A program made the translations under genes and the position numbers. The notes beneath the pieces were generated by a model that ran no database searches, had not been told where the DNA came from, and worked only from the letters and a program-made list of their open reading frames with translations. A DNA stretch of 64,000 nucleotides from the NCBI RefSeq assembly GCF_014636635.1, contig NZ_BMEO01000003.1, positions 186,001-250,000 on the forward strand. Direction: 5' to 3'. Positions 52,450 to 63,785 of the stretch are shown here, in pieces (the first letter of the stretch is position 1; each line of letters begins with the position of its first letter). Source of the stretch: Marinicella pacifica (lineage in GTDB: Bacteria > Pseudomonadota > Gammaproteobacteria > Xanthomonadales > Marinicellaceae).

Positions 52450-53556
52450 ATGGGTATTTGGGATAAATTATGGGGTGAATTGGTTGATGTTATCGAATGG
52501 ACCGATGACAGCCGCCACACACTGGTCTATCGCTTTCCACGGCATGGCAATGAAATTAAAAACGGTGCGATGCTCACTGTTCGAGAAGGACAGGTGGCGG
52601 CGCTGGTGAATGAAGGTGAACTGGCGGATGTCTTCACGCCCGGTCTCTACCAATTGGAAACTGCCAATTTGCCTATATTATCTACACTGCAGGGCTGGAA
52701 ACATGGATTTGAAAGTCCGTTTAAAGCCGAGGTGTATTTTTTCAACACCCGCACCTTCACCGATATGAAATGGGGGCTGAGAAATCCGCTCATATTGCGT
52801 GATAAAGAGTTTGGTGTTATTCGGGTGCGGGCCTTTGGCAGTTATACATTTCGTATCGCAGAACCGGCGGTGTTGCTGCGAGAGATTGTCGGTACAGATG
52901 GTCATTTTGTACTGGAGGAAATCATCGGCCAGCTAAAAAATCTGGTGGTCAGCGGCTTTGCTCAGGTGATCAGTCAGTCGGGTGTGCCGGTCCTGGATCT
53001 GGTCGCCAGTTATGATGATCTGGGTCAATTTTTAACCGAACAGATTCAACCGATGTTTGCCGCTTATGGTTTGTCTTTGGAGCAATTGCTGGTGGAAAAC
53101 ATTTCTGTGCCCGAAGCGGTGGAAAAAGCCCTGGATGAACGCGCCAGTGCCATTGCGGTGGGTGATTTGAACCGTTTCAGCCGTTACCAACAGGCGCAGT
53201 CCATGCGCGATGCAGCCAATCAGTCCGGCACAATGGGCGGTGCCATGGGGATGGGGATGGGTTTTGGTATGGCACAGGCCTTTGGTCAGGCTTTGACCAA
53301 AGGTGATGACACAGATCCCCTAGAACCACCGCCGATGCCGGAGTCGGTCAAAGAAATTAAACACTATTTTGTGGTTGTTGACGGTAAACGCATGGGTCCG
53401 CTTAATTTAGCCGCCATAAAAGAATTGATTGAAAAACAGCAACTGAAAGCCGAAACCCTGGTGTGGACCGCCGGTATGCACGATTGGAGTGGCGCAGATC
53501 AAATTAAAGAAATTAATGCCTTGTTACAGCAACAGCCGCCACCCATGCCTCACTAA
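52450..53556 (+). CDS. SPFH-domain protein (YdjI/virion-core-like) with C-terminal GYF_2 domain
   Basis: A 368-residue protein. The first ~230 residues form an SPFH-like domain starting MGIWDKLWGELVDVIEWTDD, matching the YdjI/'virion core protein' group. A glycine/methionine-rich linker follows (MGGAMGMGMGFGMAQAFGQAL, ~260-280), then a GYF_2-like domain (YFVVVDGKRMGPLNLAAIKE ... LVWTAGMHDW, ~308-360) of the kind that binds proline-rich partners. In Bacillus, YdjI works with the zinc-ribbon proteins YdjG/YdjH and a PspA homologue in membrane stress. Here only the zinc-ribbon partner follows directly. Confidence 0.88.
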   Translation: MGIWDKLWGELVDVIEWTDDSRHTLVYRFPRHGNEIKNGAMLTVREGQVAALVNEGELADVFTPGLYQLETANLPILSTLQGWKHGFESPFKAEVYFFNTRTFTDMKWGLRNPLILRDKEFGVIRVRAFGSYTFRIAEPAVLLREIVGTDGHFVLEEIIGQLKNLVVSGFAQVISQSGVPVLDLVASYDDLGQFLTEQIQPMFAAYGLSLEQLLVENISVPEAVEKALDERASAIAVGDLNRFSRYQQAQSMRDAANQSGTMGGAMGMGMGFGMAQAFGQALTKGDDTDPLEPPPMPESVKEIKHYFVVVDGKRMGPLNLAAIKELIEKQQLKAETLVWTAGMHDWSGADQIKEINALLQQQPPPMPH

Positions 53557-53565
53557 TTTGGTATC

Positions 53566-54648
53566 ATGATTCAATATGCACACTTTAAATGTCAGCAGTG
53601 TGGCTCTGACATGGATTACGCCATCGGTCAAAATTCATTGCAATGTGTCAGTTGTGGTGCCACCAATCCGATTGAATCCACTCAAGATGTCATAGATCAG
53701 CCTCATGATTATGAATTAACCAAAAAAAATCTGGACTACCTGACACCACAATCAAGCCAATTAGAGCTTCATTGCAGTAACTGTGGCGCCACGTTTTTAA
53801 TGGCAGCGGATCAACATGCCGGTGATTGCCCTTATTGTGATTTAAATATCGTGGTACCTGCTGAGCAGCACCGTCAGCTGGCGCCTGATTATGTCTTACC
53901 GTTCGAAGTGGATGACAAAACCGCCACCCAATCATTCAGGAAATGGCTGCGTAAATTATGGTTTGCACCCTCAAAACTTAAGCTAAAGGCTTTTAAATCT
54001 CAACCGATGAAAAGCGTGTATATACCGATGTGGAGCTTTGATGCGGAGGTCAGCTCATCTTATCAGGGACGGCGTGGTGATTATTACACCACCTACCGGA
54101 CGGTGACTCGGCGGGTGAATGGTCGCAGCCAAACGTCGAGGCAACCGGTACAAGAGATTCGCTGGCGCTCAGTCAGTGGCCATGTCTTTAATGTGTTTAA
54201 ACATGTCTATACCTTCGCCTCTAAAGCACTACCGGATAAATTTTTGAATTTTTTAAGTCGCTGGGATTTTCAAAAAGTACAATCATATAAACCGGACTAT
54301 CTAAGCGGTTTCCAATCGCAACTTTACCAATTAGGTATTGATGTGGGTTATCAAAGGGCGCAGCAGATTATGGACATCACCATCCGCAGTAGCATCCGAA
54401 GCGATATTGGTGGTGATCAGCAGCAAATTCATCAAGTTAATTCAGACTATAAACAGGTCAAATTTCGACTGGTGTTGGTGCCGGTATATATGGCCGCATT
54501 CAGTTTTAAAAATAAAATTTACCGATATGTGATTCATGGCCAGTCCGGTAAAACCTATGGCGAGCGACCCTGGAGTTGGTTGAAAATAATCGGCACTTTA
54601 TTATTATTGGCCTCAATTGGTGTTGCTGTGTTTATGTATCAACGCTGA
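53566..54648 (+). CDS. zinc-ribbon membrane protein, YdjG-like
   Basis: A 360-residue protein with two N-terminal zinc ribbons: Cys9/12/27/30 and Cys70/73/88/91. A middle region of ~220 residues has RSQPMKSVYIPMWSFDAEVSS-like phrases typical of the 'TFIIB-type zinc finger/primosomal N-like' group, including WRSVSGHVF. The C terminus has one helix (IIGTLLLLASIGVAVFMY). It starts 9 bases after the SPFH gene. Together the pair matches the YdjI-YdjG core of the Bacillus stress module; a similar membrane role is inferred. Confidence 0.85.
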   Translation: MIQYAHFKCQQCGSDMDYAIGQNSLQCVSCGATNPIESTQDVIDQPHDYELTKKNLDYLTPQSSQLELHCSNCGATFLMAADQHAGDCPYCDLNIVVPAEQHRQLAPDYVLPFEVDDKTATQSFRKWLRKLWFAPSKLKLKAFKSQPMKSVYIPMWSFDAEVSSSYQGRRGDYYTTYRTVTRRVNGRSQTSRQPVQEIRWRSVSGHVFNVFKHVYTFASKALPDKFLNFLSRWDFQKVQSYKPDYLSGFQSQLYQLGIDVGYQRAQQIMDITIRSSIRSDIGGDQQQIHQVNSDYKQVKFRLVLVPVYMAAFSFKNKIYRYVIHGQSGKTYGERPWSWLKIIGTLLLLASIGVAVFMYQR

Positions 54649-54753
54649 TTTTTTATTCAATTACAACCCTTGACGGTGATATTTATAGACAATATTTCTC
54701 TCAAAAGTTAAACTTGAGCCATGTTCAACTAAATGGGGCGATTCCTTACCCTA

Positions 54754-55602
54754 ATGACAGACGACCAGAGTAATAAAGACACGGACGAAGACGCGTCGCA
54801 GAAAACGTGGTTATCCAAGATAACCAACCTCTTTAATGACCAGCCCCAAAGTCAGGATGATATCCTGGAAATACTGGATGCCGCTCACCAGGACGGCTTA
54901 CTGGACGCCTATGCCTTGAGTATGATGAAAGGGGCCTTAACTGTTTCGGAATTGCAAGTCAGGCAGGTGATGGTACCGCGTTCACAGATGGTGGTGGTGC
55001 CGATTGATGTCACCATCGAACAAGTGCTGCCGATAATTGTTGAATCCGGCCATTCGCGTTTTCCGGTGGTTGGTGAGGACAAAGATGAGCTGGAAGGTAT
55101 TTTACTGGCCAAAGATGTTCTGCGTTCTTTTGTGAAAGAAGAAAATGATTTTAATCTTAAAGAGTTAACCCGGCCTGCAGTGGTGATTCCCGAATCCAAA
55201 CCCATCAACACCTTGTTGCAGGAGTTCAGAACATCGCGCAACCACATGGCGATTGTGATTGATGAATACGGCGGGGTGGCCGGTCTGGTGACCATTGAGG
55301 ATATCTTAGAAGAAATTGTTGGCGAAATTGACGATGAATACGACAGCCAGAATGAACCTTTTATTCTCAAGCTGGCCGATAAAAAATACCGCATCAACGC
55401 GCTGACCACCATATCTGAGTTTAATGAATTTTTTGATTTGGATATAGATGACAGTGAGTTTGATACGGTTGGCGGCATGGTGTCAAATAAAGCCGGCCGT
55501 CTGCTGGATGAAGGTGAGACACTGGTGATTGATCACATGATTTTTACGGTGACCCAGTCAGATAAACGCCGCATCCAGTTTTTAGACTTAGAATGGTCTT
55601 AA
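54754..55602 (+). CDS. corC: CorC/HlyC-type CBS protein
   Basis: A ~282-residue cytoplasmic protein: short N terminus, CBS pair (~65-190, VRQVMVPRSQMVVVPID and IVIDEYGGVAGLVTIEDILEEIVGEI) and CorC_HlyC domain. The start MTDDQSNKDTDED at 54754 is preferred to one seven codons earlier because E. coli CorC starts MSDD in the same way. It is linked to magnesium and cobalt efflux. In enterics corC lies in ybeZYX-lnt; here lnt and ybeY are absent, and a DUF4105 gene overlaps its end by 10 bases. It shares domain order with the membrane paralogue at 8057. Confidence 0.94.
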   Translation: MTDDQSNKDTDEDASQKTWLSKITNLFNDQPQSQDDILEILDAAHQDGLLDAYALSMMKGALTVSELQVRQVMVPRSQMVVVPIDVTIEQVLPIIVESGHSRFPVVGEDKDELEGILLAKDVLRSFVKEENDFNLKELTRPAVVIPESKPINTLLQEFRTSRNHMAIVIDEYGGVAGLVTIEDILEEIVGEIDDEYDSQNEPFILKLADKKYRINALTTISEFNEFFDLDIDDSEFDTVGGMVSNKAGRLLDEGETLVIDHMIFTVTQSDKRRIQFLDLEWS

Positions 55603-56645
55603 GACAGTGCCTTTTTTTATTTTTGTGTCTTTCGGCCACCGCCCATGGTCAGATGGTTCGCTTAATTACCATAGGCCCGGGTGAAGCCTTCTGGTCGGTA
55701 TATGGTCACACCGCACTGGCCATTGATAACCAGGTATATGCTTTTGGCTATTTTGATTTTGATGCGGATAATTTATTCAAAGCATTTTTACTGAATGACA
55801 TGAATTATGCCATGGGTATCAGTGAATTATCCGATGAACTATATTGGGCACAACACCATGAACGCCCATTCACCGAACAAGTGCTTGAGCTGAGCACCGG
55901 GGCAGTTCAACAATTAAAGCAGCAGCTGGCACAGCATTATTTACCCGAAAACCGCCGTTACCGGTATGATTATTTTGCCAATAATTGTGCCACCAAAGTC
56001 CGCGATTTTTTAAACCAGGCCACCGACGGTGAGCTCTATCAACGCGCACAGGCGCTCAGTCCGTACAGTTATGCCGATTTGACTTTACCAGCGCATCACC
56101 AATCGGCCATGCGTTTTGGTTTGGCTGTGGGTTTTGGTTATCAAGCCTATCAAAAAATCAGTTATTGGCAGGCAATGGCTTTTCCTTTGGTCATTAAAGA
56201 TTTTTTCAGCCATCAAATGGCGGATGCTGTGACCTATGAAGCGGTGATTTATCAGCCACCAGCCGATTCATGGGAATTATTAAAAAATCATGCTTTTTAT
56301 TTGGTATTACTGACTGTTTTGCTCCTTGCCTGGTCCATAAAATCATTGCGATCTTATGCCATCACGGTGTGGTTTTATGTGGCCAGTCTTATCGGTGTGG
56401 GGCTGTTGTTATTGTGGTGGGTGTTGCCGCATCCCATGGCCGATGGTAATTTCAATGTGTTGCTGTTCAACCCGTTGTTATTTTTGCTGGTTTTACGCAA
56501 ACAGTCGCTATTTATGACAGCATTGTTAGGAATCAGTCTGTTTGTCTGGTTGGGTTTTGCCTGGTATTGGGGGGCGTGGTATTTAGTGCCTTTGATGTTT
56601 CTTCATGTGTTATTTTTAGTGACACGATGGCAACAAAGCTCTTAA
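55593..56645 (+). CDS. DUF4105 exported/membrane protein
   Basis: A 350-residue protein with a signal peptide (LRQCLFLFLCLSATAHG). The periplasmic part has the DUF4105 pattern: WSVYGHTALAIDN, YAMGISELSDELYWAQHH and RYRYDYFANNCATKVRDFLNQA (with the Cys and Asn of a papain/NlpC-like site). The last ~150 residues carry four to five helices. Function unknown; the N-terminal fold suggests a peptidase-like lipoprotein-remodelling activity, as in the Lnb group, but that is a weak inference. The start overlaps corC, and its end overlaps yigZ convergently by four bases. Confidence 0.88.
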   Translation: MVLRQCLFLFLCLSATAHGQMVRLITIGPGEAFWSVYGHTALAIDNQVYAFGYFDFDADNLFKAFLLNDMNYAMGISELSDELYWAQHHERPFTEQVLELSTGAVQQLKQQLAQHYLPENRRYRYDYFANNCATKVRDFLNQATDGELYQRAQALSPYSYADLTLPAHHQSAMRFGLAVGFGYQAYQKISYWQAMAFPLVIKDFFSHQMADAVTYEAVIYQPPADSWELLKNHAFYLVLLTVLLLAWSIKSLRSYAITVWFYVASLIGVGLLLLWWVLPHPMADGNFNVLLFNPLLFLLVLRKQSLFMTALLGISLFVWLGFAWYWGAWYLVPLMFLHVLFLVTRWQQSS

Positions 56646-57247
56646 CCGCAATGGCTTGATTTGTTCAAAAAACTAATCTGACCTTTGCTGCTATTTTGCA
56701 GTGCCGATTTAAAGTCAGTCATATGGTCTTTGGGCACACGTACCTGCATGTCAGCCCCTTGGCTGTGAAAAATTTCTTGCAGAACCTCACCCTCAAATTG
56801 TTGGCATAAAGCATGGACATTTTGACCATGCGCAAAAGGCACCTGCAGACAGAGGACTGTTTTCGGTATATGCCATTGAAAAGGTGCACTTTGCAGATTT
56901 TTGGCAATCACGCCGCCATAGGCGCGAGCCAGTCCGCCGGTACCCAGTTTGATGCCGCCATAATAACGAATCACCAGTGCACCCACGGCATCAAATCCGG
57001 CACCGTCAATGGCTGCGAGCATCGGTTGGCCGGCTGTGCCTGAGGGTTCGCCGTCATCATGAAAGCGGTATTGTTGACCCAATCGGTATGCCCAGCAATT
57101 GTGGGTGGCCCGGGAATCGCCGTGGCGACTTAAACATTGTTCAAAAGTCGCCAGGCTGTCAATCGGAAAACATATCCCAATAAATGTGGATTTTTTGATG
57201 TCTTCCTGATACCGGTGTGTTTTTAGCAGGTTTTTAAAGGTCGGCAA
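56642..57247 (-). CDS. yigZ: YigZ/IMPACT family protein
   Basis: A ~201-residue protein if started at the TTG complementary to 57245-57247 (LPTFKNLLKTHRYQEDI), which fits the family length (~205). An ATG at 57331 would lengthen it by 28 residues over the neighbouring gene. The signature is clear: KKSTFIGICFPID, DDGEPSGTAGQPMLAAIDGA and VIRYYGGIKLGTGGLARAYGG. The C terminus is a DUF1949 ferredoxin-like fold. YigZ-type proteins have a two-domain fold like elongation factors and no settled function; eukaryotic IMPACT regulates Gcn2. Confidence 0.9.
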   Translation of the reverse strand: MPTFKNLLKTHRYQEDIKKSTFIGICFPIDSLATFEQCLSRHGDSRATHNCWAYRLGQQYRFHDDGEPSGTAGQPMLAAIDGAGFDAVGALVIRYYGGIKLGTGGLARAYGGVIAKNLQSAPFQWHIPKTVLCLQVPFAHGQNVHALCQQFEGEVLQEIFHSQGADMQVRVPKDHMTDFKSALQNSSKGQISFLNKSSHCG

Positions 57248-57641
57248 ATTCGTCCGGAATTTTGGTGTCAGGGTAGGTGTCTTTAATGTACTTAACCAAA
57301 TACTCTGCTTTTTCAAATTGATCGTTTTCAATCATAAAAGACAGGGCATTCACTGCATCAGTGCCATTGTTAAAACGCATGGCAAATTCCATAAAGTACG
57401 GGGAGCGTTTTTCAATTTCTTCTCGCTCTTGAGGGGTGGGAATAACAGCTTCATCCATTTTATCTGTGTCGTAGGAAACGACTTTGATTTCAGGTTCTTT
57501 TTGTTGTTCCACCACAGGTTCCTTCACTTGGACCTGAGGGCTTTCATCACTTTGGGTCATGCGATAGCCCAGTGCCACCGCAAAAATAATGGCGGCGATG
57601 ATAACGAAACCAAAAACCATCGATTTAGATTGGTTGGCCAT
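57234..57641 (-). CDS. membrane-anchored protein, function unknown
   Basis: A 135-residue protein: N-terminal helix (MVFGFVIIAAIIFAVALGY, ~8-26), then a Glu/Lys/Val-rich spacer (~30-70) and a compact helical end (ANALSFMIENDQFEKAEYLVKYIKDTYP). The last part recalls a TPR-like pair. No family recognised. The 3' end overlaps the yigZ start, so translation is probably coupled. It is 46 bases from xseA on the same strand, and the three genes likely form xseA - unknown - yigZ. Confidence 0.75.
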   Translation of the reverse strand: MANQSKSMVFGFVIIAAIIFAVALGYRMTQSDESPQVQVKEPVVEQQKEPEIKVVSYDTDKMDEAVIPTPQEREEIEKRSPYFMEFAMRFNNGTDAVNALSFMIENDQFEKAEYLVKYIKDTYPDTKIPDEFADL

Positions 57642-57686
57642 AATTTTTAAATCCTCTTCATTTTGAATGTTGCATTAGAACGTGGA

Positions 57687-60538
<2,852 letters not shown>

Positions 60539-60539
<1 letters not shown>

Positions 60540-62089
60540 TGGACATTAAACAAAGTAAAATCCTGATAATTGATTATGGATCACAGTATACCCAGCTGAT
60601 TGCCCGACGCATCCGTGAGCTGGATGTTTATTGTGAAATTTACGCCTGGGATGCAGACAGTCAGGACATAATAGATTTTGCACCGACCGGTATTGTTTTA
60701 TCAGGGGGGCCTGAATCCGTGCATTTGCCCGATGCACCGCCTTTGAATACCGATATACTTGATCTCAATGTGCCGATATTGGGTATTTGTTACGGTATGC
60801 AGCTTTTAAATGTTCATTTTGGTGGTCAGGTGGAAGCCTCAGATTTTAAAGAATTTGGTTATGCCGCCGTTGAACTGATGGATCAGTCCAAACTGATGGC
60901 GCAAGTGGATGATAACCGCATTGATGTGTGGATGAGTCACGGTGATCAGATTAAACAATTAGCCCCTGACTTTAAAGCCGTGGCTAAAACCGGCACCACA
61001 GAAGTGGCGGCTTTTGAATACCCTCAAAAACAATTGTTTGGCTTACAATTTCACCCTGAAGTGGAACACACTGAAGGTGGCCGGGACATGTTGGCGCAAT
61101 TTGTCCACACAATTTGTGGCTGTGAAAAACAGTGGAAAACAGGCAACATCATCGATACCCATGTGGACAATATCCGTGCCCAAGTCGGTCAGGATCAGGT
61201 TTTGTTGGGTTTATCCGGTGGCGTTGATTCATCCGTGGTGGCGGCCTTATTACATAAAGCCATTGGTGATCAGTTGGTCTGTGTGTTTGTGGACACCGGT
61301 TTATTGCGTTTTAAAGAAGGCGATGAAGTGATGCAAACCATGGCGGATAAAATGGATATCCGGGTGATTCGCGTTAATGCGCAACAACAGTTTTACAGTG
61401 CCTTAAAAGGCATCGATGACCCCGAGCAAAAAAGACGGGTAATTGGCGAGCAGTTTATCCGGATTTTTGAGCAGGAAGCCAAAAAACTGGATGACATTAA
61501 ATGGCTGGCTCAAGGCACCATTTATCCTGATGTGATTGAGTCTGCCGGCGCCAGCACCGGTAAAGCCCATGTAATCAAATCTCATCATAACGTCGGTGGG
61601 TTGCCCGCCGATTTGGCGCTGAAACTGATTGAGCCGCTGCGGGATTTGTTTAAAGATGAAGTTCGAAAATTAGGCGTGTCTTTAGGCTTACCGGCCGACA
61701 TGGTCTATCGGCATCCGTTTCCCGGGCCCGGTTTAGGTGTGCGTATTTTAGGCGAAGTCAAGGCAGAATATGCAGATATTTTAGCCCGTGCCGATGCCAT
61801 ATTTATCGAAGAACTGCGTCGTCATGATCTGTACGATAAAACCAGCCAGGCTTTTGCTGTGTTCTTACCCATTAAGTCTGTGGGTGTGGTTGGCGACCAG
61901 CGTCGTTATGAATACGTGATTGCCTTGCGTGCCGTAGAAACCATTGATTTTATGACCGCCCGATGGGCACACTTGCCGTATGAGTTTATTGACCTGGTTT
62001 CTCGACGCATTATCAATGAGATAGACCGGGTTTCTCGTGTGGTATATGATATCTCAAGTAAACCCCCGGCCACCATTGAATGGGAGTAA
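60539..62089 (+). CDS. guaA: GMP synthase (glutamine-hydrolysing)
   Basis: A 516-residue enzyme (family ~525). The class I amidotransferase domain has the nucleophile Cys84 in GICYGMQ; HPEVEHT provides the other triad members. The ATP-pyrophosphatase P-loop LSGGVDSS is near residue 225, and the C-terminal dimer domain ends PPATIEWE, the conserved tail. It aminates XMP to GMP. Overlaps guaB by one base and tadA by ten. Confidence 0.98.
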
Positions 62090-62568
62090 GCGCTCAACAA
62101 GATGAAGATTTTATGCTGTTAGCTTTACAGCAAGCCAAGTTAGCGGCCGAATTGGGTGAAGTGCCGGTGGGGGCGGTTGTGGTGTATGAGAATAGCATCA
62201 TTGCCAGGGCGCATAATCAACAAATCACTACTCAAAATCCCACAGCTCATGCTGAGGTACTGGTGCTGGAACAAGCGGCACAAGTCGTTGAAAATTACCG
62301 ATTGCCCGGATGCACTTTGTATGTCACATTAGAGCCTTGTTTAATGTGCGTAGGCGCGATGGTTCATGCACGCATTGAGCGGCTGGTTTATGGTGCTGCT
62401 GATCCTAAAACCGGAATGGCGGGTACTGTGGATAACTTATTTGAGCAACCTTACCACAATCACCGCATCAGTTATGATGGCGGTATCATGGCTGAAAAAT
62501 GTGGACAATTATTACAGGATTTTTTTAAAGCCAGACGTCTGGCGAAAAAATCCATACGTTCAGAGTAA
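62080..62568 (+). CDS. tadA: tRNA-specific adenosine deaminase TadA
   Basis: A 162-residue deaminase. Zinc is bound by His57 in HAEV with the proton-shuttle Glu59, and by Cys87 and Cys90 in PCLMC. It converts A34 to inosine in tRNA-Arg(ACG). The opening [27 protein letters not shown] is standard. The ATG at 62080 overlaps the end of guaA by 10 bases, so translation is coupled. Convergent with the lytic transglycosylase gene, three bases apart. Confidence 0.95.
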   Translation: MGVSAQQDEDFMLLALQQAKLAAELGEVPVGAVVVYENSIIARAHNQQITTQNPTAHAEVLVLEQAAQVVENYRLPGCTLYVTLEPCLMCVGAMVHARIERLVYGAADPKTGMAGTVDNLFEQPYHNHRISYDGGIMAEKCGQLLQDFFKARRLAKKSIRSE

Positions 62569-62570
62569 AA

Positions 62571-63299
62571 TCAGGGTGATGCCGTTGCAGACACGCCGGT
62601 GGTCACAACCCGGCTGTTACTAATGGCATTCAGGCGTTGCTGGTTTTGTTTGTAACGGTTGTACAAGATTTTAACCCGACGAACGTATTCTTTGGTTTCA
62701 GGAAAAGGTGGTATTTGTCTGTTATAGCGTTCAACCGCGGTTTCTCCCGAGTTGTAGGCCGCCAGATAAATGTCCATATTTTTGTAAGCATTTTTTAAGT
62801 GTTTCAAATAGGCCGCACCGCCAAGAATATTTTGTTTGGCGTCAAAGGGATTGTTGACCGCATAGGTTTTTTGGGTCAAAGGCATCAATTGCATAAGTCC
62901 TTGTGCACCGGCCGATGAGACGGCAGCCACTTTGTAAGCCGATTCTGCGTGAATAACCGCCTGTATCAGCGCTTTTTCAACACCATGGGTGGTGACCGCA
63001 TGGTCAATTTCCGCCTGGTATAAATCGGTGATTAAAGGGGTGTTTTTCCAATCGACACTGTTGCGCCACACAGAACACTCAGGACAGCGAATATTAAGAA
63101 TATGGTAGGATTTGCCCCTCGGTTTTTTAGAGGAGTAGTGTATAATGCCTTGCGCATCCACGTGTTTATAAACTTTCATATTGCCGGCCTGGGCTGTATT
63201 TAATCCCCAGCCAAACAAACATAAGGCGGTCAAAGCCCACGAAATGAGTTTAAAGCATGTTCCGTTAACCGGCTTCAAAATGGATGTTTTTAAGGTCAT
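62571..63299 (-). CDS. lytic transglycosylase with DUF4124-like N terminus
   Basis: A 242-residue exported protein. Signal peptide ALTALCLFGWGLNTAQA (~22-38); a DUF4124-like part (MKVYKHVDAQGIIHYSSKKP, ~41-60) with Cys72/Cys75; then an SLT domain with catalytic Glu119 in HAESAYKVAAVSSAGA and the GLMQLMP motif (134-140). It cleaves peptidoglycan glycan chains to anhydromuropeptides. It resembles the MltC/EmtA-like family 1 transglycosylases in layout, without a lipobox. It diverges from the DUF4398 genes, also envelope-related. Confidence 0.93.
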   Translation of the reverse strand: MTLKTSILKPVNGTCFKLISWALTALCLFGWGLNTAQAGNMKVYKHVDAQGIIHYSSKKPRGKSYHILNIRCPECSVWRNSVDWKNTPLITDLYQAEIDHAVTTHGVEKALIQAVIHAESAYKVAAVSSAGAQGLMQLMPLTQKTYAVNNPFDAKQNILGGAAYLKHLKNAYKNMDIYLAAYNSGETAVERYNRQIPPFPETKEYVRRVKILYNRYKQNQQRLNAISNSRVVTTGVSATASP

Positions 63300-63377
63300 G
63301 TTAAGAACTTGTGTTTTAAAGTGGTACTGTTTATCATGACCGAATTATAATTTATTTCAACGGCTTTTAACAAACTG

Positions 63378-63785
63378 ATGAAGCAAAATATGATGACAAA
63401 ACCCTTACAATCGCTCAAAAAAGCTCTGTTGTTAGCCTTTTTAAGCACGTTAATTGCTTGTTCGCCGCCGACAGTGGTTGAGATTAATGACAACACCTAT
63501 TACCAGCTTGAAGAACAGGTAGAAGCCGTCAAAAATTCTCAAGTGGCGGATGCGGCGCCGCTTGAAATGAAATTTATCACCGAAAAATTACAACGCGCCA
63601 AAAAAGCCAAAGCCATGGGTGAAAAACGCGAAGAAGCACGCCTGACCCAGCAAATACGATCAGATATTGAGGTGGCCCGCTTACGTGCTAAAGTTAATCG
63701 AATGAATCAGGCCCTGCTTGAAAAGCGCGATGAATTATCGGCGGCCCGGGTTTACCTGCAACAACTGGAGGCCCAATTACCATGA
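63378..63785 (+). CDS. DUF4398 lipoprotein
   Basis: A 135-residue lipoprotein: signal ending LSTLIAC with the lipobox Cys28, then a heptad-like helical region (~55-130, rich in Glu, Lys, Ala, Gln, phrases such as EKLQRAKKAKAMGEKREEARL), expected to form coiled coil. DUF4398 proteins lie next to OmpA-domain proteins in many gammaproteobacteria. The next gene starts four bases before its stop. Alternative ATGs at residues 5 and 6 are possible starts. Confidence 0.88.
   Translation: MKQNMMTKPLQSLKKALLLAFLSTLIACSPPTVVEINDNTYYQLEEQVEAVKNSQVADAAPLEMKFITEKLQRAKKAKAMGEKREEARLTQQIRSDIEVARLRAKVNRMNQALLEKRDELSAARVYLQQLEAQLP

Noticed and set aside
52450-54648. Phage origin for the 'virion core'-like SPFH protein
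   Set aside because: The name comes from a distant viral match; no phage structural, integrase or lysis genes are present and the pair fits the YdjI-YdjG chromosomal type.
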